This document shows, piece after piece, positions 55,150 through 64,000 of a stretch of 64,000 nt of DNA (within the stretch, counting starts at the first letter, position 1; the number at the start of each line of letters is the position of its first letter). The stretch spans positions 558,001 to 622,000 of the forward strand of contig NZ_AP025592.1 of the NCBI RefSeq assembly GCF_023169965.1. Direction: 5' to 3'. The stretch comes from Anaeromyxobacter paludicola. GTDB taxonomy: Bacteria > Myxococcota > Myxococcia > Myxococcales > Anaeromyxobacteraceae. The notes beneath the pieces were generated by a model. That model searched no databases, was not told where the DNA came from, and saw nothing but the letters and a program-made list of their open reading frames with translations. The position numbers and the translations under genes were made by a program.

Positions 55150-55911
55150 TTACTTCTGGTGGCAGGTGAGGCAGAGGGCGCTGCCGGCGTTCGAGGCGCG
55201 GAGGAACGTGCCGTTCGCCGTGTTGTGCGGCTCGTGGCAGCTGGCGCACTCGATCTGGAGGGCGTTGCCGGAGTTCAGGTAGAGCGGGAGGGCCTTGCCG
55301 GCCGTGCCGTTGTTCACGCAGCCGCCGCCGCTGTTGGTGCTGCAGCCGGTGTTGGTGGCGCCGTAGTACTGGTTGGCGCCCACCGGGGCGGTGGTGCCGG
55401 TCTGGCCGGGGAAGGGCACGCCGACCGGGTGGTTCTTGCGGAGGTCGCCGCCGACGCCGATGTCGTACGGGCTCGTGCCGACGATCTTGCCGCCGCTGGT
55501 GCGGCTCGCCTGGTCGGTGATGGCGATGGTGGTCGCCGAGCCGCCCATGTTCATGACGTCGCCGAGGGCGATCGAGCCGTCATGGCAGCTGAGGCAGCGG
55601 AGGGAGCCGTTCGCGCTGAACTGAGCGGCGGTGGTCGGCAGGGTGGTGCCCTGCGAGGTCTTGCCGTTGTTGATGGAGTCGGTCCAGGTGTAGGTCGAGG
55701 TCGGGTTCTTGCGGTTCCAGAGCGCCAGGGTGGTCTGCGCGTTGTGCGGAACGTGGCAGAAGATGCAGACCTGGTCGACCGAGGTCGCCTTCACGGCGCC
55801 GCTGGTGGAGTTCGAGGACGAGAGGTCGTGCCGGCTGTTCTTGATCTGAGCCTGCCCGGCGAGCGGCATCACCAGCGCGACCACCGCGAGAAACTTCAGA
55901 AGATTACGCAT
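55150..55911 (-). CDS. Secreted tetraheme c-type cytochrome, candidate filament subunit (copy 2)
   Basis: A 253-residue exported cytochrome. The signal peptide (about 1-22, GQAQ) precedes CIFCH, CLSCH, CASCH and CLTCH. It is a clear paralog of the protein at 46911: HDLS near the mature N-terminus, CIFCHVPHNAQTTLALWN, CLSCHDGSIALGDVMN, HPVGVPFPGQT, CHEPHNTANGTFLR and a terminal CHQK. The loop between hemes 2 and 3 is Gly/Ser/Thr-rich with two extra Cys. Four hemes in about 230 mature residues is the size of the filament-forming OmcE. It has its own sigma-54-like promoter, a good ribosome site (GGAGGGAG) and a terminator, so it can be made in large amounts independently. Confidence 0.9.
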   Translation of the reverse strand: MRNLLKFLAVVALVMPLAGQAQIKNSRHDLSSSNSTSGAVKATSVDQVCIFCHVPHNAQTTLALWNRKNPTSTYTWTDSINNGKTSQGTTLPTTAAQFSANGSLRCLSCHDGSIALGDVMNMGGSATTIAITDQASRTSGGKIVGTSPYDIGVGGDLRKNHPVGVPFPGQTGTTAPVGANQYYGATNTGCSTNSGGGCVNNGTAGKALPLYLNSGNALQIECASCHEPHNTANGTFLRASNAGSALCLTCHQK

Positions 55912-56028
55912 TTACTGCTCCCTCCGATGGGGCGACTCAGGCCCCGAGGCTTGGCTGCGGTGGGCACCATGCCCGACCGCTTTTCGGCGCCGCCCGCAGG
56001 AACGAAGCCGGTCGCCGATTCGGAAGGT

Positions 56029-56044
56029 TGCAACGCGTGTGCCG
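56029..56044 (-). promoter_or_regulatory. Sigma-54-type promoter of the tetraheme cytochrome gene
   Basis: Minus strand CGGCACACGCGTTGCA agrees with TGGCACG-N4-TTGCA at five of seven -24 positions and fully at -12, with correct spacing. The predicted start near 56019 gives a leader of about 108 bases before the ATG at 55911. Confidence 0.55.
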
Positions 56045-56141
56045 CTCGGCTACAGCGAGAAACGTTGGGGTTTTTTGCTGCCGCCCTTCCTCTTTGGGTG
56101 TTATCGCCCAGGTGTGCGCGTCGTCCCCCACCCGACCTGAC

Positions 56142-57263
56142 TCAATGGGCCTGGGCGGACGCTCCCGTCGCCGGCTCAGCGCCCGCGCTGCCGCCGGTGA
56201 CCGGGCCGCCGGCGCCGTCCTCGGAGGCCGCCGCGGAGTCCTCGGCCTTGGTGTTGATGAGGTCGTACACGTTCACGCGGGCGTAGTGCTCGTTGCACAC
56301 GTAGATGCGGTTGGTCTTCCGGTCCACGGCGAGGCAGCTCGGGATGTCGAAGTACTCGAGCGCGTTGACGTAGCCGCCGAAGTACATGAGCGGCTGGAAG
56401 TCCCGGTTGAAGATCTGGACCACCGAGTGCTCGCCGTCGGCGACGTAGAGGTTGCCGAACCCGTCGAAGTCGATGCCCTTGATGCGGGCGAAGGTGCCGA
56501 GCCCGGTGCCCGGCTGGCCGTAGGTCCGCAGGAACTTCCCCTCCGCGTCGAACACCTGCATCCGGAAGTTCATGGTGTCGCCGACGTACAGGTTGCCCTG
56601 GGCGTCGAGCGCGAGGTAGCTCGGGAAGTTGAACTGGCCCTCGTCGCTGCCTCTCCCGTTGCCCACCTCGCGCAGCTTCTCGCCGGCCAGGGAGTAGACG
56701 AGGACGCGGTGCAGGTCCGAGTCGACCTTGGCCGTGTCCGCCACGTAGAGGATCTTGCGCGCGCGGTCGATGACGAGCCCGGTGGGGCGCACCAGGTCCT
56801 TGTCGCCGAAAGCCCGGAGCCGCTTGCCGGCCTTGTTGAAGACGCGGACGAGCCGCGTCGTGGGCTCGGTGACGTAGACGTTCTCCTCGCCGTCGAGCGC
56901 CACGTTGAACGGGAAGGCGAACGGGTCCTCGGGGGCGAAGCGGGCCAGGGACTTCTTCTCGAGGTCGGCGACCACGACCGAGCAGCCCTGGTAGTCGGCG
57001 ACGTAGATCCGCTTGCCGTCGTCCGAGATCGCGAGCCCCATCGGCTGCTGCAGGGTGATGCTGTTGTCGCCGCCGATCACGCCGCGCTGGAACTTGGCCC
57101 AGCCCGAGTCGTCCAGATCGGCGTTGGTCCGGAAGGCCCGGACGAACTTGATGCGCGCCACCTCGGGCGGGTCGGGCCAGACGACCTCGGACTTCTTCTG
57201 CTGCGCCGCGCAGGCGAGGGCGAACGTGGCGAGGAGGGGGAGGAGACGGATCTTCTGGTTCAT
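56142..57263 (-). CDS. NHL-repeat lipoprotein of a cytochrome cluster (copy 2)
   Basis: A 373-residue lipoprotein with lipobox FALAC (Cys 18). The NHL propeller spans about residues 60-335: QQPMGLAISDDGKRIYVADYQG, FPFNVALDGEENVYVTEP, RPTGLVIDRARKILYVADTA, FPSYLALDAQGNLYVGDTMNFRMQVFD, RIKGIDFDGFGNLYVADGEHSVVQIF, IPSCLAVDRKTNRIYVCNEHYARVNVYD. The tail is Ala/Gly/Glu-rich and probably unstructured. It begins 8 bases after the isomerase stop. Its role in cytochrome export or assembly is inferred from recurrence beside multiheme genes, here twice in one window. Confidence 0.9.
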   Translation of the reverse strand: MNQKIRLLPLLATFALACAAQQKKSEVVWPDPPEVARIKFVRAFRTNADLDDSGWAKFQRGVIGGDNSITLQQPMGLAISDDGKRIYVADYQGCSVVVADLEKKSLARFAPEDPFAFPFNVALDGEENVYVTEPTTRLVRVFNKAGKRLRAFGDKDLVRPTGLVIDRARKILYVADTAKVDSDLHRVLVYSLAGEKLREVGNGRGSDEGQFNFPSYLALDAQGNLYVGDTMNFRMQVFDAEGKFLRTYGQPGTGLGTFARIKGIDFDGFGNLYVADGEHSVVQIFNRDFQPLMYFGGYVNALEYFDIPSCLAVDRKTNRIYVCNEHYARVNVYDLINTKAEDSAAASEDGAGGPVTGGSAGAEPATGASAQAH

Positions 57264-57271
57264 GGGGGCGG

Positions 57272-58474
57272 CTACCTCGTTGCGACGTGCTGGGTTGCGA
57301 CCTGCTGCAGGACCGCGTCGTCCACGGTGATCCGGGCCTTGGCGCGGAGCTCGTCGAGGAGCTTCACCGCCGCCGCGTCCCGCTGCGCGGGGGCGGTCTC
57401 GGCGCCGCCGCGCAGCCGCTCGAGGAGGGTGCGCGCGAGCACCATCCGGCGGGCGCCGGCGCGCCGCAGCGCGACCTCGGGATCCTTGTCGAAGCCGCGC
57501 TGGCGGGCCGCGCCGTCGAGCAGCTTGCGATCGATGACGCTCCACGCCACCTGGGCCTTCACCTTCGGGCCGGAGAGGTGTCCGCCCTCGATCCCGCGCG
57601 AGAGCGAGAGCAGGTCCGGGAGGATGTCGGCGTAGCGCACCGGCGCGCCGTTCACGGTGGCGAGGACGTGCCGGCCCTCCTCCGGGCTGGGGCGCAGCCT
57701 CGCGCCCATGCCCCGCAGGAACTCCTCGTCGAGCTTCACGCCCCCCTTGGCGCGCAGCGCGGTGAGGTAGTGGTGGCGCATCTGGGCGGCGCTCTGCTGG
57801 CGCACGAAGCGCTCGAGGCCGGCCCGCTTCTCGGCGTACTCCTGCTCCGCGCCGATGCTGCGCGCCGTGACCTTGAAGACCGCGACGCCGAGCTGGAGCG
57901 TCACCGGGCCCATCACCTTGCCGATGGGGGCCTGGAAGGCCGCCGCCGCCAGCGCCGGGTCGAGGTCGCCGCGGGCCACGTCGCCGCGGTCGCCGCCGTT
58001 CGGGGCGCTGCGGACGTCGAGCGAGTTGCGCGCCTCGGCCGCGAAGGAGCCGCCCTTCGCCAGCCGGTCGAGGATGGCCCGGGCCTGCGGCTCGGTCGAG
58101 ACCACGATCTCGTGGAGGCGCACCACGTCGGCGCGCGAGTGGAAGAACTCGCGGAGCGTCGCCTCGTCCACGCGGACGGCGCCGTCCACCTCCTTCGCGA
58201 GGAAGCGCTCGGTGGCGAGCCGCTGCAGCTCGGCGTCGATCGCCGCGGCGACCGCCGGGTCCTTCGGGAGCCCGCGCCGCTCGGCCTCGCCCGCGAGGAG
58301 GACCTCGGCGGCGAGCACGTCCACCGCCTCGGCGGGCGTGCCGGAGGCGGCGGCGCCCCGGGAGCCCCGGAGCTGGTCCTGCACCTCGGCGGCGAGGATG
58401 GGCTGCTGGTCCACGCGGGCGGCGACCGCCTCGCCGGAGAGGGCGAGCGTCGTCGCCAGGATCAAGGAGAGCAT
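57272..58474 (-). CDS. Periplasmic PpiC/SurA-like peptidyl-prolyl isomerase
   Basis: A 400-residue exported parvulin-type foldase. Signal peptide about 1-18, then a SurA-like N-terminal helical region (PILAAEVQDQLRG, DVLAAEVLLAGEAERRGLP). The parvulin domain lies at about 115-215 (VRLHEIVVSTEPQARAILDRLAKGGSFAAEARN, GGDRGDVARGDLDPALAAAAFQAPIGKVMGPVTLQLGVAVFKV). A second chaperone-like region follows. Foldases of this type assist outer-membrane and secreted proteins. It lies 14 bases after the 21-heme gene and 8 bases before the NHL lipoprotein, so it is probably dedicated to this cytochrome (inference). Confidence 0.88.
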   Translation of the reverse strand: MLSLILATTLALSGEAVAARVDQQPILAAEVQDQLRGSRGAAASGTPAEAVDVLAAEVLLAGEAERRGLPKDPAVAAAIDAELQRLATERFLAKEVDGAVRVDEATLREFFHSRADVVRLHEIVVSTEPQARAILDRLAKGGSFAAEARNSLDVRSAPNGGDRGDVARGDLDPALAAAAFQAPIGKVMGPVTLQLGVAVFKVTARSIGAEQEYAEKRAGLERFVRQQSAAQMRHHYLTALRAKGGVKLDEEFLRGMGARLRPSPEEGRHVLATVNGAPVRYADILPDLLSLSRGIEGGHLSGPKVKAQVAWSVIDRKLLDGAARQRGFDKDPEVALRRAGARRMVLARTLLERLRGGAETAPAQRDAAAVKLLDELRAKARITVDDAVLQQVATQHVATR

Positions 58475-58488
58475 GCGGCCACCTTACC

Positions 58489-60648
58489 TCAAGGCAGGCT
58501 GCCGCCGGAGCCCGGCTCGTCGCCACCGCCCGCGCCCGGCATGTCGGCGCCGGAGCCCGGCTCGTCGCCGCCGCCGGCGCCCGGCATGTCGGCGCCCGCG
58601 CCAGGAGCGTCGGCGCCCGCGCCCGGGAGGTCGGAGCCGGCGCCCGGCTCGGGCGCGCCGCCGCCAGGGCCGCCGGCGCCGGGTCCACCGGCACCCGGCG
58701 CGCCGCCGCCCGGGCCGCCGCCGCCGGCGGAGCCCTGGTTCGCCTTGGCCCGCGAGATGACGTTCTTGAGCTCGGGGTGCTTGCCGGTGCGGTCGCCGTG
58801 GCAGGCGTCGCACGACTCCATCGCGTTGTCGCCCACGTAGAAGAGGCGGGGGCTGTCCGAGCCGTGCGGGTTGTGGCAGCTGGCGCAGGTGAAGGCGTGG
58901 TCGGGGCGCCGCGGGTCGATGGGCCCGCCCACCACGTGCCCCTTCGGCACCATCGCCGTGACGTGGCGGCCGTCGGGCTTGTCCGGGTGGCAGGAGATGC
59001 AGAGCGCGTTCACGTTCTTGGGGAGCAGGAACTTCTGCCCGGCGCCGTGCGGATCGTGGCAGACCGCGCAGCCGTAGCGGTCGAGCGCCGCGTGGCGGAC
59101 CTTCACGTTGTCCACCACCTTGTGGCACGAGTAGCAGGCCGCCTTGCCCTCGCCGCGGGTGAGCACGTTCCGGTTCTGGGCCCCGTGCGCGTTGTGGCAC
59201 TCGTCGCACTTGCCCTCGCCGACCGGCTTGTGGACGGCGGCGCGGCCGGTGACGTCGTCCTGGTGGCAGGTGAAGCAGACGTCCTTCAGGGCCGGCTTGG
59301 AGAGGAGGGCGCGGTTGTCGGTGGTGTGCGGCAGGTGGCACACCGCGCAGTCGCCGACCCGCAGCGCGCTGTGCGTGTAGCGCTGCGTGTCCTTGCGGTT
59401 GTGGCACTTGTAGCAGAGGTCGGCGGGCGGCTGGCGCAGCAGCTTCAGGTTGTCGCCGGAGTGTCCCGAGACGTGGCAGTCCTGGCACTCGCCCTTCACC
59501 ACCGACTTGTGCTGGACCTTCTTCGTGAAGTCGATGCGCGCCTTCTCGCTCGGCGTCCCCTTGCCCTTGGGCGAGCGGGCGTCGTGGCACTTGAGGCAGA
59601 GCTGCTTGCCGGGGAGGAGCACCACGCGCGGCAGCTCGGCGTTGTGCGAGTCGTGGCAGTCGAGGCACTTGCCCTCGGCCACCGGCGCGTGCTTGACCGG
59701 CCGGGTCAGGAGCGGCTCGACCTCGTGACAGGCGAAGCAGACCTGGTCGCGCGGCTTCTTGAGGAGCCCCTTGTGGTCGCTCGAGTGCGGGTCGTGGCAG
59801 ACGAGGCACTCGCCCTGGCGGACGGCGGTGTGGACCGCCTTGCCCTGGTCCATGCGCTTGTGACACCCGTAGCAGAGCTCGGGCTGGTTCTTCTTGAGGA
59901 GGAAGGCGTTCTTCCCGCCGTGCCCCGCGTCGTGGCAGTCCTGGCACTCGTTCTTCTCGAGCGCGCGGTGGACGACGCGCTTCGAGAGGTCGATGCGGCG
60001 CTCGGTGCCGGGGGGCGACCGGTTCGAGTGGCAGCGCAGGCAGAGCGCCTTGCCGCTGGCGCGCAGCAGCACCGGCTGATCGGCGCCGTGCGGGTCGTGG
60101 CACTGGGCGCAGCGGCCCTTGTTGAGCACGTCGTGACGGACGGTCAGGGACGAGGCCTTCTTCATCACCTCGCCGTGGCACTCCGTGCAGAGCTCCTGGA
60201 CCGGCTTCGCGAGCTGCCAGGCCTGGACCGACTGCGACTGGCAGCGCCCGCGCTTCTTGCCGCCGGTGGCCGGCACGTGGCACCCGGCGCAGGCCCGCTT
60301 CTGGGTGGCGGGGTGGGGGAGCCGGCGGGCGCTGTAGTCGTGGCAGGCGGCGCAGTTGTCGGTGAGGCCGGCGGTGGCGCGGGTGCCGACGCCGGACCGC
60401 ACGGACGGGGTCGCCGTGAGCGGGGTGGGGGCGGGCGCCGCGGCCGGCTTGGCGGCGGGGGGCGAGGTCCGGGCCGGGGGGGCGGGGGTGCCCTGCGCGG
60501 TGGCCAGCCCGGCCGCGAGCAGGGTGGCCGCGGCCGCGGCGAGCAGCGCCGGGCCGACCGGACGCGCGGACCGGGCGGCGTGGCGACGCGGGGCGGCGCA
60601 TGGCTTGCGGGCGGTCGTGGCGGGCGCGGGACTCTTCCTGAAGCGCAT
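58489..60648 (-). CDS. Twenty-one-heme c-type cytochrome
   Basis: A 719-residue exported protein with 21 CxxCH motifs between about residues 95 and 620, spaced at 20-35 residues in a regular doubled pattern (CHDPHG, then CxxCH) and with Lys-rich linkers. After an Arg-rich start, a long hydrophobic segment (about 34-51) acts as signal or anchor. The region before the first heme is Pro/Ala-rich. The last 75 residues are a Gly/Pro/Ala/Asp tail with a 15-residue repeat. The start at 60648 is preferred to the frame start at 60729 because the promoter at 60694 would otherwise lie inside the gene; the ribosome site is weak. Probably a long molecular wire in the periplasm or at the surface. Confidence 0.88.
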   Translation of the reverse strand: MRFRKSPAPATTARKPCAAPRRHAARSARPVGPALLAAAAATLLAAGLATAQGTPAPPARTSPPAAKPAAAPAPTPLTATPSVRSGVGTRATAGLTDNCAACHDYSARRLPHPATQKRACAGCHVPATGGKKRGRCQSQSVQAWQLAKPVQELCTECHGEVMKKASSLTVRHDVLNKGRCAQCHDPHGADQPVLLRASGKALCLRCHSNRSPPGTERRIDLSKRVVHRALEKNECQDCHDAGHGGKNAFLLKKNQPELCYGCHKRMDQGKAVHTAVRQGECLVCHDPHSSDHKGLLKKPRDQVCFACHEVEPLLTRPVKHAPVAEGKCLDCHDSHNAELPRVVLLPGKQLCLKCHDARSPKGKGTPSEKARIDFTKKVQHKSVVKGECQDCHVSGHSGDNLKLLRQPPADLCYKCHNRKDTQRYTHSALRVGDCAVCHLPHTTDNRALLSKPALKDVCFTCHQDDVTGRAAVHKPVGEGKCDECHNAHGAQNRNVLTRGEGKAACYSCHKVVDNVKVRHAALDRYGCAVCHDPHGAGQKFLLPKNVNALCISCHPDKPDGRHVTAMVPKGHVVGGPIDPRRPDHAFTCASCHNPHGSDSPRLFYVGDNAMESCDACHGDRTGKHPELKNVISRAKANQGSAGGGGPGGGAPGAGGPGAGGPGGGAPEPGAGSDLPGAGADAPGAGADMPGAGGGDEPGSGADMPGAGGGDEPGSGGSLP
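58507..58596. repeat. Tandem 45-base repeat in the 3' end of the 21-heme gene
   Basis: Two nearly identical 45-base units (58507-58551 and 58552-58596) encode a 15-residue Gly/Pro/Asp/Glu-rich unit; degenerate copies follow to about 58735. The repeat is in frame, so copy number changes would only alter tail length. Confidence 0.8.
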
Positions 60649-60693
60649 CAGCGGATCATCCGGTCGAGAGGTGGTTTTCCAAGTGGCTCCGCC

Positions 60694-60709
60694 TGCAATT
60701 GGGGTGCCG
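60694..60709 (-). promoter_or_regulatory. Sigma-54-type promoter of the 21-heme cytochrome operon
   Basis: Minus strand CGGCACCCCAATTGCA fits TGGCACG-N4-TTGCA at five of seven -24 positions with a perfect -12 block and correct spacing. The predicted start near 60683 leaves about 35 bases of leader before the ATG at 60648. Confidence 0.6.
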
Positions 60710-60984
60710 CGGCGGGGTGGTGGGTGCATGTGCGAAGAAGGTCGCCGGAGCCGGGCGGTGCGCCGGGTCGAACGGCACCTGCGCCCGGCGCCAAACCGGC
60801 GCTGCCACGTGAGGGGCCGCGCCGGCGCGGCGGTCCGGCCAGCGACCGATTCCAGGCGCCGTTGCGGAGGATGGCTCCGCGGGGGGAAGATCGCCTCCCC
60901 GGGTCACCGGAGCTCCGGCAATTCTTGCGCGAGTTGGCGACGGGACGGCGTGCCGGCGCAAGTTCAGCCGGCGGAAAACCGGGC

Positions 60985-60999
60985 TGCACGATCCGTGCA
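60985..60999. promoter_or_regulatory. NtrC-like inverted repeat, candidate enhancer
   Basis: TGCACG-ATC-CGTGCA is a perfect dyad of 6-base arms. It resembles the enteric NtrC site TGCACC-N5-GGTGCA, with a shorter spacer. It lies about 90 bases upstream of the plus-strand promoter and about 280 bases upstream of the minus-strand promoter, so it could serve both. Confidence 0.45.
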
Positions 61000-61079
61000 T
61001 AGGTCAAGTGACGCGACGATGGGCCGAAAAACCCAACTTTCGCGGCGGCGACCCCCAGATCGCGCGATTTCACCCACCT

Positions 61080-61096
61080 GTGGTCCGGACCTTGCG
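61080..61096 (+). promoter_or_regulatory. Sigma-54-type promoter of the third kinase/regulator operon
   Basis: GTGGTCCGGACCTTGCG matches TGGCACG-N4-TTGC at five of seven -24 positions, with TTGC intact and GG-GC spacing of 10. The predicted start near 61107 gives a 31-base leader. An operon that encodes an NtrC-type protein being itself under sigma-54 suggests autoregulation. Confidence 0.5.
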
Positions 61097-61137
61097 ATAC
61101 TAGGGAGGCCTCGCGCGGCCGGTCCGCGCCGACGCCC

Positions 61138-62648
61138 ATGATGCCCTTCCTGCGACAGCTCTGGCGCAGCCTCGCCTCCAGCCTCCGGGCCCGGATCCTC
61201 CTCCCGACGGCGGTGCTCTTCGCCGTCGTGCTCGCGGCGATGGTGGTGGCGGCGGTGCAGGTCTACGGGGCCGACATGGAGCGGGGGCTGCACGACCGGG
61301 CCGAGTTCTTCGCCGGGATGATCACCAGCGGCGTCACCAACGTGATGCTGCAGGGCACGCCGGAGCAGCTGCCCGAGATGCTCGCCATGGTGGCGCGCCA
61401 CCGGGCCGACCTCGAGACGGTGAGCGTCATCCGGGGCGACGGCGAGGTCCGGGTCTCTTCGGAGGGATCCCTCGTCGGCACCCGCCCCTGGGGCGACCTG
61501 CGCAAGATCTCCGGCATCTCGGTGTTCGCCGCCCCCGGCGGGAACGAGGGCCAGTACGCGGTGCTGCAGCCCATCCCCAACGCCGAGGCGTGCGCCGGCT
61601 GCCACGGCGCCGAGTCGCACGTGAACGGCTGGCTCGACCTGCGGTTCACGCGCGCGCCGGCCCTCCAGCTCAAGGCGAAGCTCGGCCACACGCTCGCGTT
61701 CAGCGCGACGGTGGCCTTCGTGGTGCTCCTCGCCATCGCCTGGTGGCTCCAGGGCCGCGAGTCGATCGCGCCCCTGCGGCGGCTGGTCGGGGCGATGCGC
61801 CAGGCGGAGTCGGGCGACCTCGCGGTGCGCGCGGACAACGGCCGCCCCGACGAGCTCGGGGTCGCGGCCCGGGGCTTCGACGCCATGCTGGCGGCCCTGC
61901 GCCGCAGCCAGGCCGAGCTCGAGGCGTTCTACCGGGAGCGCATGGTGCGCGCCGACCGCTTCGCGGCCGTGGGCGAGCTCGCGACCGGCCTCGCCCACGA
62001 GATCAAGAACCCGCTGGCGGGGCTCTCGGGCGCGCTCGAGCTCCTCGCCGAGGACCTCGCCGCCTCGCCGCGGCAGGCCGAGATGGTGGGCGAGATGCGC
62101 CACCAGGTGGCGCGGCTCGGCCACACCATGGAGAGCCTCCTCAGCTTCGCGCGGCCGCCGAAGGCGCGCCTGCGCACCACCGACGTGAACGCCACGCTCG
62201 AGAAGGTGCTCTTCCTCATCCGCCAGCAGCGCAAGGCGGCGTCCATCGACGTGCGCCCCGAGCTCGGGCCGGGGCTCCCGGCGGTGCTGGCCGATCCGAA
62301 CCAGCTCGAGCAGGTCTTCCTCAACCTCTGCCTCAACGCGTGCCAGGCGATGAACGGGGAGGGCGCGCTCACCGTCCGCTCGTTCCTCTCCGAGGAGCGC
62401 GTCACGGTGGAGATCGCCGACACCGGCCCGGGCATCCCGGCCGACCTGCGCCCGCACCTCTTCAAGCCGTTCTTCACCACGAAGCGCGAGGGCAACGGGC
62501 TCGGGCTCGCCATCAGCGCGCGCATCGTGGCCGAGCACGGCGGCAACATCGGCTACCGCTGCCCACCGGGCGGCGGGACCGTCTTCGCCATCACCCTTCA
62601 GCAGGCGCGGCCAGGGCAGGGCCCGGAGCGCGCCACGGAGCACGCCGC

Positions 62649-62652
<4 letters not shown>
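61138..62652 (+). CDS. Sensor histidine kinase with a c-heme motif in its sensor domain
   Basis: A 504-residue kinase: TM1 (about 20-41), periplasmic domain (about 45-182), TM2 (about 183-203), HAMP, dimerisation domain with His 287 in GELATGLAHEIKNPL, ATPase domain (FLNLCLNACQAM, DTGPGIP, FFTTKREGNGLGLAI). The sensor carries CAGCHGAESHVNGWLDL with CAGCH at 152-156, just before the second membrane helix. This is the arrangement of heme-binding sensor domains known from Geobacter-type chemoreceptors. It overlaps the regulator gene by four bases. Either of two adjacent ATG codons may be the start; no good ribosome site is seen. Confidence 0.92.

Positions 62653-64000
<1,348 letters not shown>

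Larger units (their letters stand above)
60649..61137. other. Divergent regulatory region between the 21-heme gene and the third kinase
   Basis: A 489-base gap with a sigma-54-like promoter on each strand (60694-60709 minus, 61080-61096 plus) and an NtrC-like inverted repeat (60985-60999). No coding frame here looks real. A GC-rich middle with short inverted repeats (60795-60830) may form secondary structure. Confidence 0.6.

Noticed and set aside
58507-58735. Tandem repeats resembling a small CRISPR or satellite array
   Set aside because: The repeats are adjacent without spacers and in frame with the cytochrome tail, so they are coding repeats.

Overview
The window is about 64 kb of very GC-rich DNA from a metal-respiring, cytochrome-rich bacterium. 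The best guess is a member of Anaeromyxobacter or a close relative (Myxococcota). Reasons: nine c-type cytochromes carrying 76 heme motifs by my count, three histidine kinases with heme motifs in their sensor domains, sigma-54 type regulators and promoters, and a protein whose C-terminal end resembles the AgmX/PglI domain of myxobacteria. This assignment is inferred from gene content; no rRNA is present.

Region 1 (1-5.7 kb, minus strand): the end of purU, then a urease operon ureD-ureAB-ureC-ureF-ureG with fused small subunits, no ureE, a His-rich UreG N-terminus and a strong sigma-54-like promoter. Region 2 (5.8-9.5 kb, plus): a heme-type sensor kinase, an archaemetzincin and an NtrC-family regulator. 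Region 3 (9.6-16.3 kb, plus): a sigma-54-like promoter with a repeated upstream motif drives a Cys-rich small protein, a 24-residue membrane peptide, a four-cluster ferredoxin plus NrfD-type quinol module, two membrane-anchored GcvH-like proteins lacking the usual lipoyl lysine and a triheme cytochrome. After a terminator comes a nine-heme cytochrome plus cytochrome b pair. Region 4 (16.2-21.3 kb): an M48-type protease, a hypothetical protein, a NarX/NarL-type pair whose sensor has a heme motif, and two paralogous small membrane proteins.

Region 5 (21.6-37.7 kb): a Kelch lipoprotein diverges from an operon encoding a PKD/TSP3 surface protein, 5-heme and 14-heme cytochromes, and System II cytochrome c maturation proteins (ResB, lipoprotein, CcsA). 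Region 6 (37.6-41.2 kb): a GT-C/TPR membrane protein and a B12-type radical SAM protein (minus), then a tetraheme lipoprotein (plus).

Region 7 (55.1 down to 41.2 kb, minus): one tightly coupled nine-gene operon. It encodes an HTH protein, a YjbH-like envelope protein, an outer-membrane beta-barrel, an NHL lipoprotein, a 12-heme cytochrome, a tetraheme cytochrome and three tandem TMTC-like (GT-C plus TPR) membrane proteins. Region 8 (60.6 down to 55.1 kb, minus): a 21-heme cytochrome, a PpiC-type isomerase, an NHL lipoprotein and a second tetraheme cytochrome. Region 9 (61.1-64 kb, plus): a third heme-type sensor kinase and its NtrC-type regulator, cut by the window end.

Working model (inference): regions 3 and 4 move electrons from menaquinol into the periplasm, and regions 5, 7 and 8 carry them across and beyond the outer membrane. 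The most novel proposal is that region 7 makes a glycosylated extracellular cytochrome assembly. Heme-sensing kinases acting through sigma-54 would tune expression to acceptor or redox state.
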